Positions 21,074 through 32,078 are shown, counted from the stretch's first letter. The stretch is DNA of 64,000 nt from Actinoplanes utahensis (GCF_016862455.1 NZ_BOMZ01000079.1:1-64000), one strand, 5' to 3'. Made by a program: numbers and translations. Notes: generated by a model from the sequence alone, not told the origin.

Positions 21074-23098
21074 ATGCCAGGATTAGAGCGACGCGTATTC
21101 CTTAGAGGCCTGGCCGCCGCGGGCTTCGCCGCGACGGCCGGCGCCCAGCTGGCCGGTGGCGGCGCCGCCTGGGCGAACGGCGTCACCCCGGCGACGGCCG
21201 CCGGCGGCGCCGCGGGCGACCCCTGCGAGGCCGCCGTCCGGGACGCGACGATGCTGTGGACCCGGCCGCCGACCGGCTGGGCGGACGCCCCGGTCCTCGG
21301 CGACGGCGAACTGACCGCCCAGGTGTGGACCACCGCCGACGGCACCGGACTGGTCTTCGCGCTGAGCGGCGCGGGCGTCGGCTGGGACCGCCCGGCGGCC
21401 CGCTTCACCCTTCCCCTCAGCGGTACCCTGACCGCCGTACGGTGGCAGCTCAACCCCTGGAACGCCGAGCTCACCGGCACCGTCACCACGACCCGCGGCA
21501 ACGTGGGCCTGACCCTCACCGTGCCGCACGGCACCGGCACGCTGCTGGCCGGCCTCGACCCGCGGGGCGGCGAGCGGGGCGACGCCGCCCCCGCGGCGGA
21601 CGGCGCGACCGCCGGCCTCGGCTGGCGCGACCGGTGGGAGGGCGGCCGCCGCTGGCTGTTCTTCGGCGACCCCAAGGGACTGCCGGCCGGCGACCCGCGG
21701 AAGCTGCTGACCACACACCGGGACTGGTGGCACCGCTACTACGGCGGCAGCTTCGTCTCGGTGCCGGACAAGACCCTCCAGCGCTTCCACTGGCTGCAGG
21801 TCTACACCGCCGCCAGCACCGCCCGCAGCGACGCGGCCGGAGGTCTGGACACCCCGTCGATCCTGAGCGCGGTCAACCATCTCGAACGGCACCCCGCAGT
21901 CTCCGCCGCAGGGGACGGCGGCTGGCCGCAGGGCCTGGACCACGTGCTGTTCGCGATGCCCGGCGCCGGGCTCAAGGCCGGCGACGCGGAGAACCCGATC
22001 CTCGCCTGGAACCTGCCGGAGCTGTGGGACAGCTACCGGTACGGCGCCGGCGAGCGGGTGCTGCGCGACGTGCTGCGCCCGATGCTGCGCAGCGCCGTGA
22101 TCCACTACGAGGACTCGCTGGTCCCGGGCGCCGACGGGCGCCTGCACCTGCCGATGACCTACTCGCCCGGGTACGGCGACGTGGAGGACGCCACCTACGA
22201 CCTGGCACTGCTGCGCTGGGCGGCGGGCCGGCTCGAGCAGTCCGCGGCGGTGGATCCGGCCGGGGGCGAGCGGGACCGCTGGCGGGCGCTGCTCGACCGG
22301 CTCACCCCGTACCACACCGACGAGACGGGCGTGCTCATCGGCGCCGGTGTCCGGCTCTCCGCCTCCCAGCCGCGCCCGGCGCACCTGCTGTGGATGCACC
22401 CGCTGGGGGAGAAGGTGTGGGCGCGCGCCGACGACCGGGCCGTCATGCGGCGCAGCCTGGAGCACTGGGCGTCGATGCCGGAGGCGTGGGACGGCCGCTC
22501 CTACCTGTCGGCAGCCGCGATGGCGGCCGGGACCCGGGCGCCCGGCGAGGCGCTGGGGCACCTGCACCGGGTCCTGGACGGGACCGAGCACGCCGGCACC
22601 CGGCTCTCGTCGGCCGCGCTCTTCTCCGGCGGCGGCGCCGCGCACTCCGGCGCGACGTTCGAGGCCGCCCAGGTGACGATGCGGCTGCTGCTCTCCGCCG
22701 ACACCGACGACGTGGTCGACCTCTTCCCGGCCCTGCCCGAGCAGTGGCGCGACGCCTCGGTGAGCGGGCTGCGCGCGCCCGGATCGTTCGTGGTCGACGC
22801 GTCGCGCAGCGACGGCCGCACCGACTGGGTGCGGGTCCGCAGCGAGGCCGGGCGACCCCTGGTGCTGCGGCACGGGATCGCCGGGGAGGTGGACGTCCGC
22901 GACGACGCCGGCCGTCCGGTCGCGGTGCGGCAGCTCGCACCCGGGGTGCTCACCGGCGACCTGCGGACCGGCGAGGCGATCGTGGTGCGCCCGGCGGGCG
23001 CCCCGGTGGCGGAGATCGGCGTCCGGGACGTGCCGGCCCTGGGGACCGCCCGCCAGTGGGGCCTGTCCGGCGCCGACCGGGTCGCCGCTCTGCTCTGA
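21074..23098 (+). CDS. Tat-exported glycosidase, GH95-like
   Basis: A 674-residue secreted protein with a twin-arginine leader (RRVFLRGLAAAGFAATAGA). The body resembles the (alpha/alpha)6 glycosidases of family GH95 (alpha-L-fucosidase/galactosidase type): APVLGDGELTAQVW near the start, YSPGYGDVEDATYDLALLRW in the catalytic half, and DLFPALPEQWRDASVSGLRA at the C-terminus. Exact specificity cannot be read. Codon 4 is TTA, a very rare codon here and one that makes expression dependent on the bldA tRNA in streptomycetes. It follows two glycosyltransferases by 37 bases, with GAGGAGAG upstream of the ATG, so an extracellular sugar-removal step on the same product, as OleR does for oleandomycin, is an attractive inference. 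Confidence 0.82.
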   Translation: MPGLERRVFLRGLAAAGFAATAGAQLAGGGAAWANGVTPATAAGGAAGDPCEAAVRDATMLWTRPPTGWADAPVLGDGELTAQVWTTADGTGLVFALSGAGVGWDRPAARFTLPLSGTLTAVRWQLNPWNAELTGTVTTTRGNVGLTLTVPHGTGTLLAGLDPRGGERGDAAPAADGATAGLGWRDRWEGGRRWLFFGDPKGLPAGDPRKLLTTHRDWWHRYYGGSFVSVPDKTLQRFHWLQVYTAASTARSDAAGGLDTPSILSAVNHLERHPAVSAAGDGGWPQGLDHVLFAMPGAGLKAGDAENPILAWNLPELWDSYRYGAGERVLRDVLRPMLRSAVIHYEDSLVPGADGRLHLPMTYSPGYGDVEDATYDLALLRWAAGRLEQSAAVDPAGGERDRWRALLDRLTPYHTDETGVLIGAGVRLSASQPRPAHLLWMHPLGEKVWARADDRAVMRRSLEHWASMPEAWDGRSYLSAAAMAAGTRAPGEALGHLHRVLDGTEHAGTRLSSAALFSGGGAAHSGATFEAAQVTMRLLLSADTDDVVDLFPALPEQWRDASVSGLRAPGSFVVDASRSDGRTDWVRVRSEAGRPLVLRHGIAGEVDVRDDAGRPVAVRQLAPGVLTGDLRTGEAIVVRPAGAPVAEIGVRDVPALGTARQWGLSGADRVAALL

Positions 23099-23124
23099 CC
23101 AGGAGCAACGTGTGTGGCTTCCGG

Positions 23125-23313
23125 CCGCGGTACGCGCCCGGAATCCACACACAGGACCGCGGCACGCCCCCGGAAGCCACATGCAGGAGCGCGGTCCGCG
23201 TCCGGCAGCCACATGCAGGACCGCGATACGCGCCCGAAAGCCATACGCGGGACCCCGGTACGCGCCCGAAACCCATACGCAGGACTGCGGTACGCCCCGG
23301 ACCATGCACAGGA
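23125..23313. repeat. Six-copy 32-bp tandem repeat
   Basis: Six head-to-tail units start at 23125, 23157, 23189, 23221, 23253 and 23285; the first five are exactly 32 bases, the last 29. Each contains CGCGGTACGCGCCCGGAA-like sequence, then CCACATGCAGGA-like sequence. Units differ from each other by several bases. The period is not a multiple of three, so it does not encode a protein repeat. Together with the 15 bases before it, unit 1 forms a hairpin with GTGTGG and CCACAC arms matching the element at 12533-12573. Confidence 0.9.
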
Positions 23314-23314
23314 C

Positions 23315-23355
23315 GAGGAAATGCCGCGCGGGCATCGGCCCGCGCGGCATTCCTC
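23315..23355. terminator. Bidirectional terminator hairpin
   Basis: Left arm GAGGAAATGCCGCGCGGGC and right arm GCCCGCGCGGCATTCCTC pair over 18 positions with one bulged A and a short loop. It separates the convergent glycosidase and ArsR-like genes. Confidence 0.85.
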
Positions 23356-23370
23356 ATGGAAGGGAAGGGG

Positions 23371-24279
23371 TCAGGACGCCCGCAGCAGGGCCGGTCCGGC
23401 GACCGCCACCGGGCCGCGCGGCACCGCGCGGTCGACCAGGGCCGCGCCCAGCGGGGTGAGGCTGTGCTGCACGGTGTTCTGCCGGCGCTGCGTGGTGATC
23501 AGCCCGGCGTCCCGCAGCACGCCGGTGTGCTGGCTGACCGACGCGGCGGAGACGCCGAGCCGCCGGCCCAGCTCGGTGGTGGACGAGCCGCCGGCCAGCG
23601 CCGCCAACAGCCGGCTGCGGGTCCGCCCGAGCAGGGCGGCCAGCGCCCGCTCGCTGTGCACCTCGGCGTCCCACAACCGGGCCGCGGTCTCGCTGTTCAC
23701 CGGCGGGGTGTAGACCAGCACCGGCGGGCCGCCGTCCGGGCCCGCGTTGGCACCGAAGACCTCCGGCCGGTCGAAGTGGAACAGCGACGGGGTCACCAGC
23801 AGGCCGCGCTCGTCGACGCGGATCGTCCGGTCCGAGCCGTTCGGGATCTCCAGGACCGGGAACTGCCAGGTCGCGAGGGGGTGCAGGCTGCGCAGGAAAC
23901 CGTCCACCCCGGAGGTGAGGATGATGTTGCCGCGGGTGGTGCGGTCCGCCTCCAGGAAGGCGGACATCGCCTGCCGGTACGGGGCGACCGCCGTGTCGTG
24001 GAAGCGCCGCAGCAGTGTGTTCGTCGGGGTGCCGGTGTCGCCGTCGCCGAACGGGATCCGGAACAGCTCGGCGACCGGGCGCATCTGCTGGGCCATCGGA
24101 CCGATCTGCTGCGCGGGGTGGCCCAGCCGAACCCGTACCGAGCGTCGCCATCGGTCGAACAGTGCGGCGCCTGCGCTGCGACTGAAGAGACGCGCGGCGA
24201 AAATGGTCTCGGAGACGGGATCGTGCGTGCTCAGCAGTCGAACACGCGCCAGTCCCTCGGCCGAGAAGACGATCCTCAT
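23371..24279 (-). CDS. ArsR-like winged-helix regulator with DUF5937-type N-terminus
   Basis: A 302-residue transcription regulator. The C-terminal third is a winged helix: RLLAALAGGSSTTELGRRLG, SAASVSQHTGVLRDAGLITT and the wing QRRQNTVQHSLTPLG. The N-terminal two thirds (MRIVFSAEGLARVRL onward) match the layout of actinobacterial DUF5937 regulators, probably a ligand-sensing part. ATG 24279 is used; GTG at 24288 is possible. It is divergent from the VTT-domain gene, and three TACCCCAC repeats lie in the gap between them, a plausible binding site for this protein or for the SARP. It could control exporter or tailoring genes nearby. No metal-binding Cys cluster is visible, so it is not a metal sensor. 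Confidence 0.85.
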   Translation of the reverse strand: MRIVFSAEGLARVRLLSTHDPVSETIFAARLFSRSAGAALFDRWRRSVRVRLGHPAQQIGPMAQQMRPVAELFRIPFGDGDTGTPTNTLLRRFHDTAVAPYRQAMSAFLEADRTTRGNIILTSGVDGFLRSLHPLATWQFPVLEIPNGSDRTIRVDERGLLVTPSLFHFDRPEVFGANAGPDGGPPVLVYTPPVNSETAARLWDAEVHSERALAALLGRTRSRLLAALAGGSSTTELGRRLGVSAASVSQHTGVLRDAGLITTQRRQNTVQHSLTPLGAALVDRAVPRGPVAVAGPALLRAS

Positions 24280-24345
24280 TGCGTCCACCCCCGTCGATGT
24301 TTTGCTCTCTGCCGACGGACGTTACTGAGGCCCTCCGCGGGTGCG

Positions 24346-24396
24346 TACCCCACTCGCGGCGCCCCCTACCCCACACGTCCTCGGGGGGTACCCCAC
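24346..24396. promoter_or_regulatory. Three TACCCCAC direct repeats at two-turn spacing
   Basis: TACCCCAC occurs at 24346-24353, 24367-24374 and 24389-24396, that is 21 and 22 bases apart, placing all copies on the same DNA face. This layout is typical of activator or SARP operators. The third copy overlaps the palindrome GGGGTACCCC. The gap serves the divergent ArsR-like and VTT genes. Confidence 0.6.
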
Positions 24397-24507
24397 CCCT
24401 TCCGGCGTCGGGGTTTAGGCCAGGCCCGAAAGTCGTTGTCGCTCTCCGCCCCGCGCAGGATCGTCAGAAACCGCCGGAACGAGATCGAGAGGATCGGTGA
24501 CGACACG

Positions 24508-26168
<1,661 letters not shown>

Positions 26169-26289
26169 TCAGGCGTCGCTTCAACACCGTGGTGACAGCG
26201 ATTCGGCGGAATCGTCTTTAACGTATCGCAGAATGACCTGGATCGCTTCCGGAAATGCTCGATACGCTCGCCGGCATGGCGGGTTCCGA

Positions 26290-28023
26290 GTGTTGATCCA
26301 GCTGCTGCGGCGGCGATTGCGGCCCCAATCGGCGCCGCTCGCCGGAGTCGTGGCCCTCCAGGTGATCGCGACCGCCGCGGTGCTCTACCTGCCGCGGCTC
26401 AACGCGGATCTCATCGATCTCGGGGTCGTGCCCGGTGACACCGGCGCGATCCTACGGACCGGCAGCGTGATGCTGGCGGTGACGGCGATCCAGATCGTCT
26501 GCTCGGCGGCGGCCGTGCGCCTCGGCGCGCTGGCGGCGATGAGCCTCGGCCGTGACCTGCGCGCCGAGGTGTTCCGCCGGGTCGGCACGTTCGGCGGGGT
26601 GGAGCTGGGCCGGTTCGGCCGGGCCACGCTGATCACCCGGACCACGCAGGACGTCGCCCAGGTGCAGGGGCTGGTGCTGACCGGCTGCACGGTCCTGGTG
26701 GCCGCGCCGATCATGTGCGTCGGCGGCACCGTGATGGCGCTGCGCGAGGATGTCGGGCTGAGCCCGCTGGTCCTGCTCGCCGCGGTGGTCATCGCGGCCG
26801 CGGTCGGGCTCATCATCCGGCGGATGGTGCCGCGGTTCCGGCAGGTGCAGTCGCGGGTGGACAAGCTCACCTCGGTGCTGCGCGATCAGCTCGGCGGGGT
26901 CCGGGTGGTCCGGGCGTTCGCTCAGGAGGACCGGGAGGAGGAGCGGTTCGCCGAGGCCAACGAGGCCCTGACCGGGGCCACTCTGGGCACCGCCCGGCTG
27001 CAGGCGCTGATGCTCCCGGTGATCGTGCTGGTCTTCAACGTCTCCACCATCGTGGTGCTGTGGTTCGGCGCCGGGCAGGTCGGCGCGGGCCGCCTGCAGA
27101 TCGGCGAGCTGTCCGCCTTCCTGCAGTACCTGGTGCAGATCCTGATGGCGGTCATGATGGCCAGCTCGATGGCGATGGCGGTGCCGCGGGCGGCGGTGTC
27201 GGCGGAGCGGATCGCCGCGGCGGTCGGCGTCCGGCCGGCGATCAGCGGCCCGGACCGTCCGGTGCGGTGGCCGGCCGGCGCCGGCCACGTCGAGCTGCGC
27301 GACGTCGGGTTCACCTATCCCGGCGCCGAGGAGCCGGCCTTGCGCGGTGTCTCGTTCACCGCGGCGGCCGGCCGGACCACCGCCGTCGTCGGCGGCACCG
27401 GCGCGGGCAAGAGCACGCTGCTGGCGCTGCTGCCCCGGCTGCTCGACGCGACCGGCGGATCGGTGCTGGTGGGCTCCGTCGACGTCCGCGACATGCCGCT
27501 CGGCGAGCTGCGCGGCCACATCGGCCTGGTGCCGCAGCGGCCGTACCTGTTCTCCGGCACGGTCGCCGGGAACCTCCGGTACGGCGACCCGGCCGCCACC
27601 GACGACGACCTGTGGCGCTGCCTGGAGGTGGCGCAGGCCCGCGAGTTCGTGGCGAGCCTGCCGGGCGGCCTGGACGCGCTCGTCGAACAGGGCGGCGTGA
27701 ACTTCTCCGGCGGCCAGCGCCAGCGGCTCGCCATCGCCCGCGCCTTGGTCCGGCGCCCCGCGATCTATCTCTTCGACGACTCCTTCTCCGCGCTCGACAC
27801 CCGTACCGAGGCCGCCCTCCGGGACGCGTTGCACGAGTTCGCCGCGGACGCGGTGGTGCTGGTGGTGGCGCAGCGGATCGCCACGGTCGCCGGCGCGGAC
27901 CGGATCGTCGTCCTGGACAACGGCGCGGTGGCCGGCGACGGCCGTCACGAGGAGCTGATCGAGACATGCCCGACGTACGCCGAGATCGTGCGCTCCCAGG
28001 CCTCGGCCGCCGTGGTGCGATGA
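26290..28023 (+). CDS. ABC exporter half, degenerate-site subunit
   Basis: A 577-residue half-transporter with an N-terminal six-helix membrane domain and a C-terminal ATPase, predicted to export the peptide. Walker A is GGTGAGKST, the signature is FSGGQRQRL, and Walker B reads IYLFDDSFSALD: the catalytic Glu is Asp. GTG 26290 gives the usual start LIQLLRRRLRPQSAPLAG; an upstream ATG at 26233 would add 19 residues without family support. Its stop overlaps the next start (ATGA), and the partner has a normal Walker B, so the pair should form an asymmetric heterodimer with one degenerate ATP site, a pattern known from BmrCD and TM287/288. Confidence 0.92.
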   Translation: MLIQLLRRRLRPQSAPLAGVVALQVIATAAVLYLPRLNADLIDLGVVPGDTGAILRTGSVMLAVTAIQIVCSAAAVRLGALAAMSLGRDLRAEVFRRVGTFGGVELGRFGRATLITRTTQDVAQVQGLVLTGCTVLVAAPIMCVGGTVMALREDVGLSPLVLLAAVVIAAAVGLIIRRMVPRFRQVQSRVDKLTSVLRDQLGGVRVVRAFAQEDREEERFAEANEALTGATLGTARLQALMLPVIVLVFNVSTIVVLWFGAGQVGAGRLQIGELSAFLQYLVQILMAVMMASSMAMAVPRAAVSAERIAAAVGVRPAISGPDRPVRWPAGAGHVELRDVGFTYPGAEEPALRGVSFTAAAGRTTAVVGGTGAGKSTLLALLPRLLDATGGSVLVGSVDVRDMPLGELRGHIGLVPQRPYLFSGTVAGNLRYGDPAATDDDLWRCLEVAQAREFVASLPGGLDALVEQGGVNFSGGQRQRLAIARALVRRPAIYLFDDSFSALDTRTEAALRDALHEFAADAVVLVVAQRIATVAGADRIVVLDNGAVAGDGRHEELIETCPTYAEIVRSQASAAVVR

Positions 28024-29780
28024 ACGCCGCCCCGGCCCGCCGCCTGCTCGCCCGCCTGCGCCCCTACCGGTGGCGCGTCCTGTCGGTCGCCGCCCTGGCG
28101 GTGGGCGCCGTCGGGGTGAACGTATGGGTGCCGCGGCTGCTCGGCATGGCCACCGACGTGGTGTTCGCCGGGGTGATCGGCGACACCGACATCGACTTCG
28201 GCCGGCTCGCCCTGGTGCTCGCGGCCACCACCGTGGTCTGCCTGGTGGCCGGCGCCCTCCAGTGGGTGCAGGCCCGGATGCTGGCCGAGGTGGTCGGTCA
28301 GGCGGTCCGCGACCTGCGCCGGGACGTGGAGGAGAAGCTGCACCGGCTGCCGGTGCGGTACTTCGACCACCACCCGCGCGGCGAGCTGCTGAGCCGGGTC
28401 ACCAACGACGTGGACAACATCGCGCACGGCTTCCAGCAGGTGCTGGGGCAGCTGCTCACGGCGACGCTCACACTGACCGGGGTGCTCGCCATGATGCTGG
28501 TGATCTCCCCGCTGCTGGCCGCCGTCGCGGTGGTGGTGATCCCGCTGTCGGTGCTGATCACCCGCGCCGTGGCGAAGCGGTCCCAGCAGCAGTTCCGGGA
28601 CCAGTGGCGGCACGCCGGGTCACTGCACGCGCACATCGATGAGATCTACACCGGGCACGAGCTGGTCACCGCGTACGGCAGATGGGACGAGGCCGGCCGG
28701 GTGTTCGCCGACCGCAACGACGCGCTGCACCGGGCCGCGTACCGGGCCCAGTTCACCTCGGGCCTGATCGCGCCCGCCACCATGTTCATCGGCAATCTGC
28801 TGTACGTGGTCGTCGCGGTGGTGGGCGGCCTGTGGGTGGCGGCCGGGACGATGAGCCTCGGCGAGGTGCAGGCGTTCATCCACTACTGCCGCCAGTTCTC
28901 CCAGCCGATCAGTCAGATCGCGTCCACCTCGAACCTGCTGCAGTCCGGGCTGGCCTCCGCGGAGCGGGTGTTCGATCTGCTCGACGCCGGGGAGCGGCGG
29001 CCGGATCCGGTCGCCGCGGACCGGCCCCGGGCGCCGCTCGGCCGGGTGGTCTTCGAGCGGGTGTCCTTCCGGTACGAGCCGGACCAGCCGCTGATCGAGG
29101 ACCTGTCGCTCACCGTCGAGCCGGGCTCCACCGTGGCCGTCGTCGGTCCCACCGGGGCCGGCAAGACCACGCTGGTCAACCTGCTGATGCGGTTCTACGA
29201 GCTGGACTCCGGGCGGATCCTGCTGGACGGCGCCGACCTGACCACGCTGCGTCGCGCCGACCTGCGCGGCCGGATCTCGATGGTGCTCCAGGACGTCTGG
29301 CTGTTCCACGGCACGATCCGGGAGAACATCGCGTACGGGCGGCCGGACGCCGACGACGAGCAGGTGCTCCGGGCGGCGCGGGCCGCGTCCGTCGACCACT
29401 TCGTCCGCACCCTGCCGGACGGCTACGACACCGTCCTGGACGCCGACACCGGCACCCTCAGTGCCGGCCAGCGCCAGCTCATCACGATCGCCCGAGCCCA
29501 CCTGGCCGACCCCAAGCTGTTGATCCTGGACGAGGCGACCAGTCTCGTCGACACCCGTACCGAGGCGCTGGTGCAGCAGGCGATGACGGCGCTGCGCGCC
29601 GGGCGGACCAGCTTCGTCATCGCGCACCGGCTGTCCACCGTCCGCGACGCCGACCTGATCCTGGTGATGGACCGGGGCCGGATCGTCGAGCAGGGCGACC
29701 ACGCGAGCCTGCTGGCCGCCGGCGGCCTGTACCGCGACCTCCACGACGCGCACGACAACCGGCCGGTCACCCGGCCCTGA
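28020..29780 (+). CDS. ABC exporter half, consensus Walker B
   Basis: A 586-residue half-transporter, partner of the preceding one. The membrane domain spans about residues 20-320 (for example PVRYFDHHPRGELLSRVTND at the first coupling helix region) and the ATPase follows: Walker A GPTGAGKTT, Q-loop MVLQDVWLF, signature LSAGQRQL and Walker B LLILDEATSLVD with the catalytic Glu, then the His switch VIAHRLST. The signature has Ala where most have Gly. Start ATG 28020 overlaps the previous stop. The glycosyltransferase gene follows 15 bases later, putting export and tailoring in one transcript. Confidence 0.94.
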   Translation: MNAAPARRLLARLRPYRWRVLSVAALAVGAVGVNVWVPRLLGMATDVVFAGVIGDTDIDFGRLALVLAATTVVCLVAGALQWVQARMLAEVVGQAVRDLRRDVEEKLHRLPVRYFDHHPRGELLSRVTNDVDNIAHGFQQVLGQLLTATLTLTGVLAMMLVISPLLAAVAVVVIPLSVLITRAVAKRSQQQFRDQWRHAGSLHAHIDEIYTGHELVTAYGRWDEAGRVFADRNDALHRAAYRAQFTSGLIAPATMFIGNLLYVVVAVVGGLWVAAGTMSLGEVQAFIHYCRQFSQPISQIASTSNLLQSGLASAERVFDLLDAGERRPDPVAADRPRAPLGRVVFERVSFRYEPDQPLIEDLSLTVEPGSTVAVVGPTGAGKTTLVNLLMRFYELDSGRILLDGADLTTLRRADLRGRISMVLQDVWLFHGTIRENIAYGRPDADDEQVLRAARAASVDHFVRTLPDGYDTVLDADTGTLSAGQRQLITIARAHLADPKLLILDEATSLVDTRTEALVQQAMTALRAGRTSFVIAHRLSTVRDADLILVMDRGRIVEQGDHASLLAAGGLYRDLHDAHDNRPVTRP

Positions 29781-29795
29781 GCAATGGGGAGTTCC

Positions 29796-31019
29796 ATGCG
29801 TATCCTGCTCGCCACCATCGGCTCGCGCGGCGACGTGCAGCCGCTGGTCGCCCTCGGCACGCGGCTGCGGGCCCTGGGGCATCAAGTACGGGTGTGCGCG
29901 CCGCCCGACTTCCAGGACTGGCTCACCGAGCTGGGCTTCGAGGCCGCCGCCATCGGCCCGCCGATGCGCCAGGCGCTGGCCACCAAGCCGCGCCCGCACT
30001 ACACGCCCGAGCAGTTGCGCCCGATGGCCGAACGGCAGATCGTCGCCCAGTTCACCAAGCTCGCCGAGGCCGCCCAGGGCTGTGACCTGCTGCTGTCGCA
30101 GACCCCGCAGTTCCCGGCCGCCCGCTCGGTGGCCGAGTCGCTGGGCATCCCGTACGTCTTCGCCGTCCTGAGCCCCAACCAGCTGCCCTCGCCGCACCAC
30201 GCGCCGCCGCCGATGCCGCTGTCCAACCAGGGGCCGGCCGGCCCCGGCGCCGACCACCGGGCACTCTGGGAGTCCGACCGCGAGTTCATGAACACGCTGT
30301 TCCTCGACGCGCTCAACAAACACCGGGCGGAGGTCGGCCTGCCGCTGGTCGACGACGTCCGCGGTCACGCCTTCACCGACCGCCCGTGGATCGCCGCCGA
30401 CCCCACCGTCGGGCCGTGGGTGGAGCCCGCCGACCTGGAGGTCTTCCAGCCCGGCGGCTGGTTCCTGCCGGACGACCGGCCGCTGCCCGCCGAGCTGGAG
30501 CGGTTCCTCGACGACGGCGAGCCGCCGCTCTACTTCGGGTTCGGCAGCATGCTGTCGGTCGAGGACGACCTCGGCGAGGTGATGGTCCGCACCGCCCGGG
30601 CGCTGGGCCGCCGGGCCGTGATCTCCCGGGGCTGGGCCGGTCTGCGGCTGCCCGACGACGGCCCGGACACCCTGGCGGTCGGCGAGGTGAACCTGCAGCG
30701 GCTGTTCCGCCGGGTCGCCGCCGTCGCCCACCCGGGCAGCGCGGGCACCACGCTGGTCAGCGCGATGGCCGGCGCGCCGCAGGTGCTCGTCCCGCAGATG
30801 TACGACCAGCACTACTGGGCCGCCCGGATCGAGACGCTCGGCGCCGGAGCCGCGCACGCGCCGGGCCGCCCGACCACCGCCTCGCTGACCGAGGCCCTGG
30901 AACGGGTCCTGCGCCCGGCCGTGGCCGCGACCGCCGCCACCGTCGCGGCCGCCGTCCGCCACGACGGGGCCGAACTCGCCGCACAGCACCTGACCACCGC
31001 CGACGCCCTCGCGGGCTGA
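29796..31019 (+). CDS. Vancomycin-type glycosyltransferase
   Basis: A 407-residue GT-B enzyme of the group that glycosylates vancomycin-class glycopeptides. It begins MRILLATIGSRGDVQPLVAL and has VRVCAPPDFQDW, hallmark segments of the GtfA-E proteins; the donor site reads HPGSAGTTLVSAMAGAPQVL followed by VPQMYDQHYWAARI, with HP for the usual HH. Known members move dTDP sugars to phenolic or beta-hydroxy positions of aromatic residues, which fits the Tyr-like adenylation domain in the terminal synthetase. ATG 29796 is favoured by homology and by GGGGAG at 29786-29791, although the spacing (4) is short; ATG 29784 is the alternative. It is followed by sulfotransferase and methyltransferase genes. 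Confidence 0.93.
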   Translation: MRILLATIGSRGDVQPLVALGTRLRALGHQVRVCAPPDFQDWLTELGFEAAAIGPPMRQALATKPRPHYTPEQLRPMAERQIVAQFTKLAEAAQGCDLLLSQTPQFPAARSVAESLGIPYVFAVLSPNQLPSPHHAPPPMPLSNQGPAGPGADHRALWESDREFMNTLFLDALNKHRAEVGLPLVDDVRGHAFTDRPWIAADPTVGPWVEPADLEVFQPGGWFLPDDRPLPAELERFLDDGEPPLYFGFGSMLSVEDDLGEVMVRTARALGRRAVISRGWAGLRLPDDGPDTLAVGEVNLQRLFRRVAAVAHPGSAGTTLVSAMAGAPQVLVPQMYDQHYWAARIETLGAGAAHAPGRPTTASLTEALERVLRPAVAATAATVAAAVRHDGAELAAQHLTTADALAG

Positions 31020-31046
31020 CCCGCCGGAGGGCGGAAGGAGACGACG

Positions 31047-32075
31047 ATGTCCTTGATCTTCGTAGTGGGCACCGGCCGGTGCGGCTCGACGATGCTCAGC
31101 AAGGCGCTGCACACCCATCCGGAGGTGCTCAGCCTCAGCGAGTTCTTCGCCTCGCTGCGCAACCGCGCCTTCCCCGACGGCCCGATCACCGGGCGGGAGT
31201 TCTGGCAGCTGCTGAGCGCCCCGGACAGCCACATCGACGCGATGGTGCGCAGCGGGCTGAAGACGGCGGAACAGCGTTATCCGTACGGGACCGGCCGGTT
31301 CCGGGAGGTCTCCGGGGTGCCGGCGATCAGCCACATGACGCTGCCCGCGCTCACCGACAACCCGGACCGGCTCTACGACGAGCTGGCGGGCGAGGTGCCG
31401 TCCTGGCCGCAGCGGCCGATCGGCGATCACTACCGGGCGCTGTTCGCCTGGCTGACCGGCCGGTTCGGCCGCCCGGTGCTGGTCGAGCGGTCCGGCGCGT
31501 CGCTGCTCTACGTGCAGCGGCTGAAGACGATGTTCCCGGAGGCGCGGTTCGTGCACATGTTCCGGGACGGGCCGGACTGCGCGCTGTCGATGAGCAGGCA
31601 CTACGGATTCCGGCTGATGATGCTGCCGCAGGCCGCGGCGCGCAAGGCGGGCGTCCCGGTGCCGGGGCTGATCAAGAAGCATCTGGACCGGGTGCCCGCC
31701 GACTTCCGGCGCTTCTTCAACGACGAGTTCACGGTGGACTCGCTGATGGCCGCCGACCTGCCGCTCAGCGACTTCGGCGCGTTCTGGTCCTCGATGATCC
31801 AGCACGGGGTCCGCGAGCTGGCCGGCACGGACCACCTCGAACTGAGCTACGAGCGGATGCTCGACGACCCCCGGACCGAGCTGGCCACGCTGGCGTCGTA
31901 CGCCGGGATCAGCGCCGACCCGGCCTGGCTCGACCGGGTGGGCGCCGGGATCGACGCGTCGCGTGGCGGCGCCGCCCAGCGTCTCGGTCCGGCCGAGTAC
32001 GCCGAGCTCGTGGCCGCCTGCGCACCGGGTGAGCAGGCCCTGACCAAGCAATCGCAGACGATCGGAAAGCGGTGA
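31047..32075 (+). CDS. Sulfotransferase family protein
   Basis: A 342-residue PAPS-dependent sulfotransferase (Sulfotransfer_3 type). The 5'-phosphosulfate loop is FVVGTGRCGSTMLSKAL at the N-terminus and the 3'-phosphate segment is FVHMFRDGPDCALSMS; the C-terminal LSYERMLDDPRTELATLASY is also usual. Actinomycete clusters use related enzymes to sulfate glycopeptides (for example A47934/UK-68,597 type) and other products. AAGGAG precedes the ATG by seven bases. It lies three bases before the methyltransferase gene. The acceptor may be the sugar or the phenol of the aromatic residue; alternatively the enzyme acts on an envelope glycan, but cluster position argues for tailoring. Confidence 0.88.
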   Translation: MSLIFVVGTGRCGSTMLSKALHTHPEVLSLSEFFASLRNRAFPDGPITGREFWQLLSAPDSHIDAMVRSGLKTAEQRYPYGTGRFREVSGVPAISHMTLPALTDNPDRLYDELAGEVPSWPQRPIGDHYRALFAWLTGRFGRPVLVERSGASLLYVQRLKTMFPEARFVHMFRDGPDCALSMSRHYGFRLMMLPQAAARKAGVPVPGLIKKHLDRVPADFRRFFNDEFTVDSLMAADLPLSDFGAFWSSMIQHGVRELAGTDHLELSYERMLDDPRTELATLASYAGISADPAWLDRVGAGIDASRGGAAQRLGPAEYAELVAACAPGEQALTKQSQTIGKR

Positions 32076-32078
32076 ACG

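Noticed and set aside
23125-23313. CRISPR array
   Set aside because: The 32-base units are directly joined with no spacers and are diverged; no cas gene is present.
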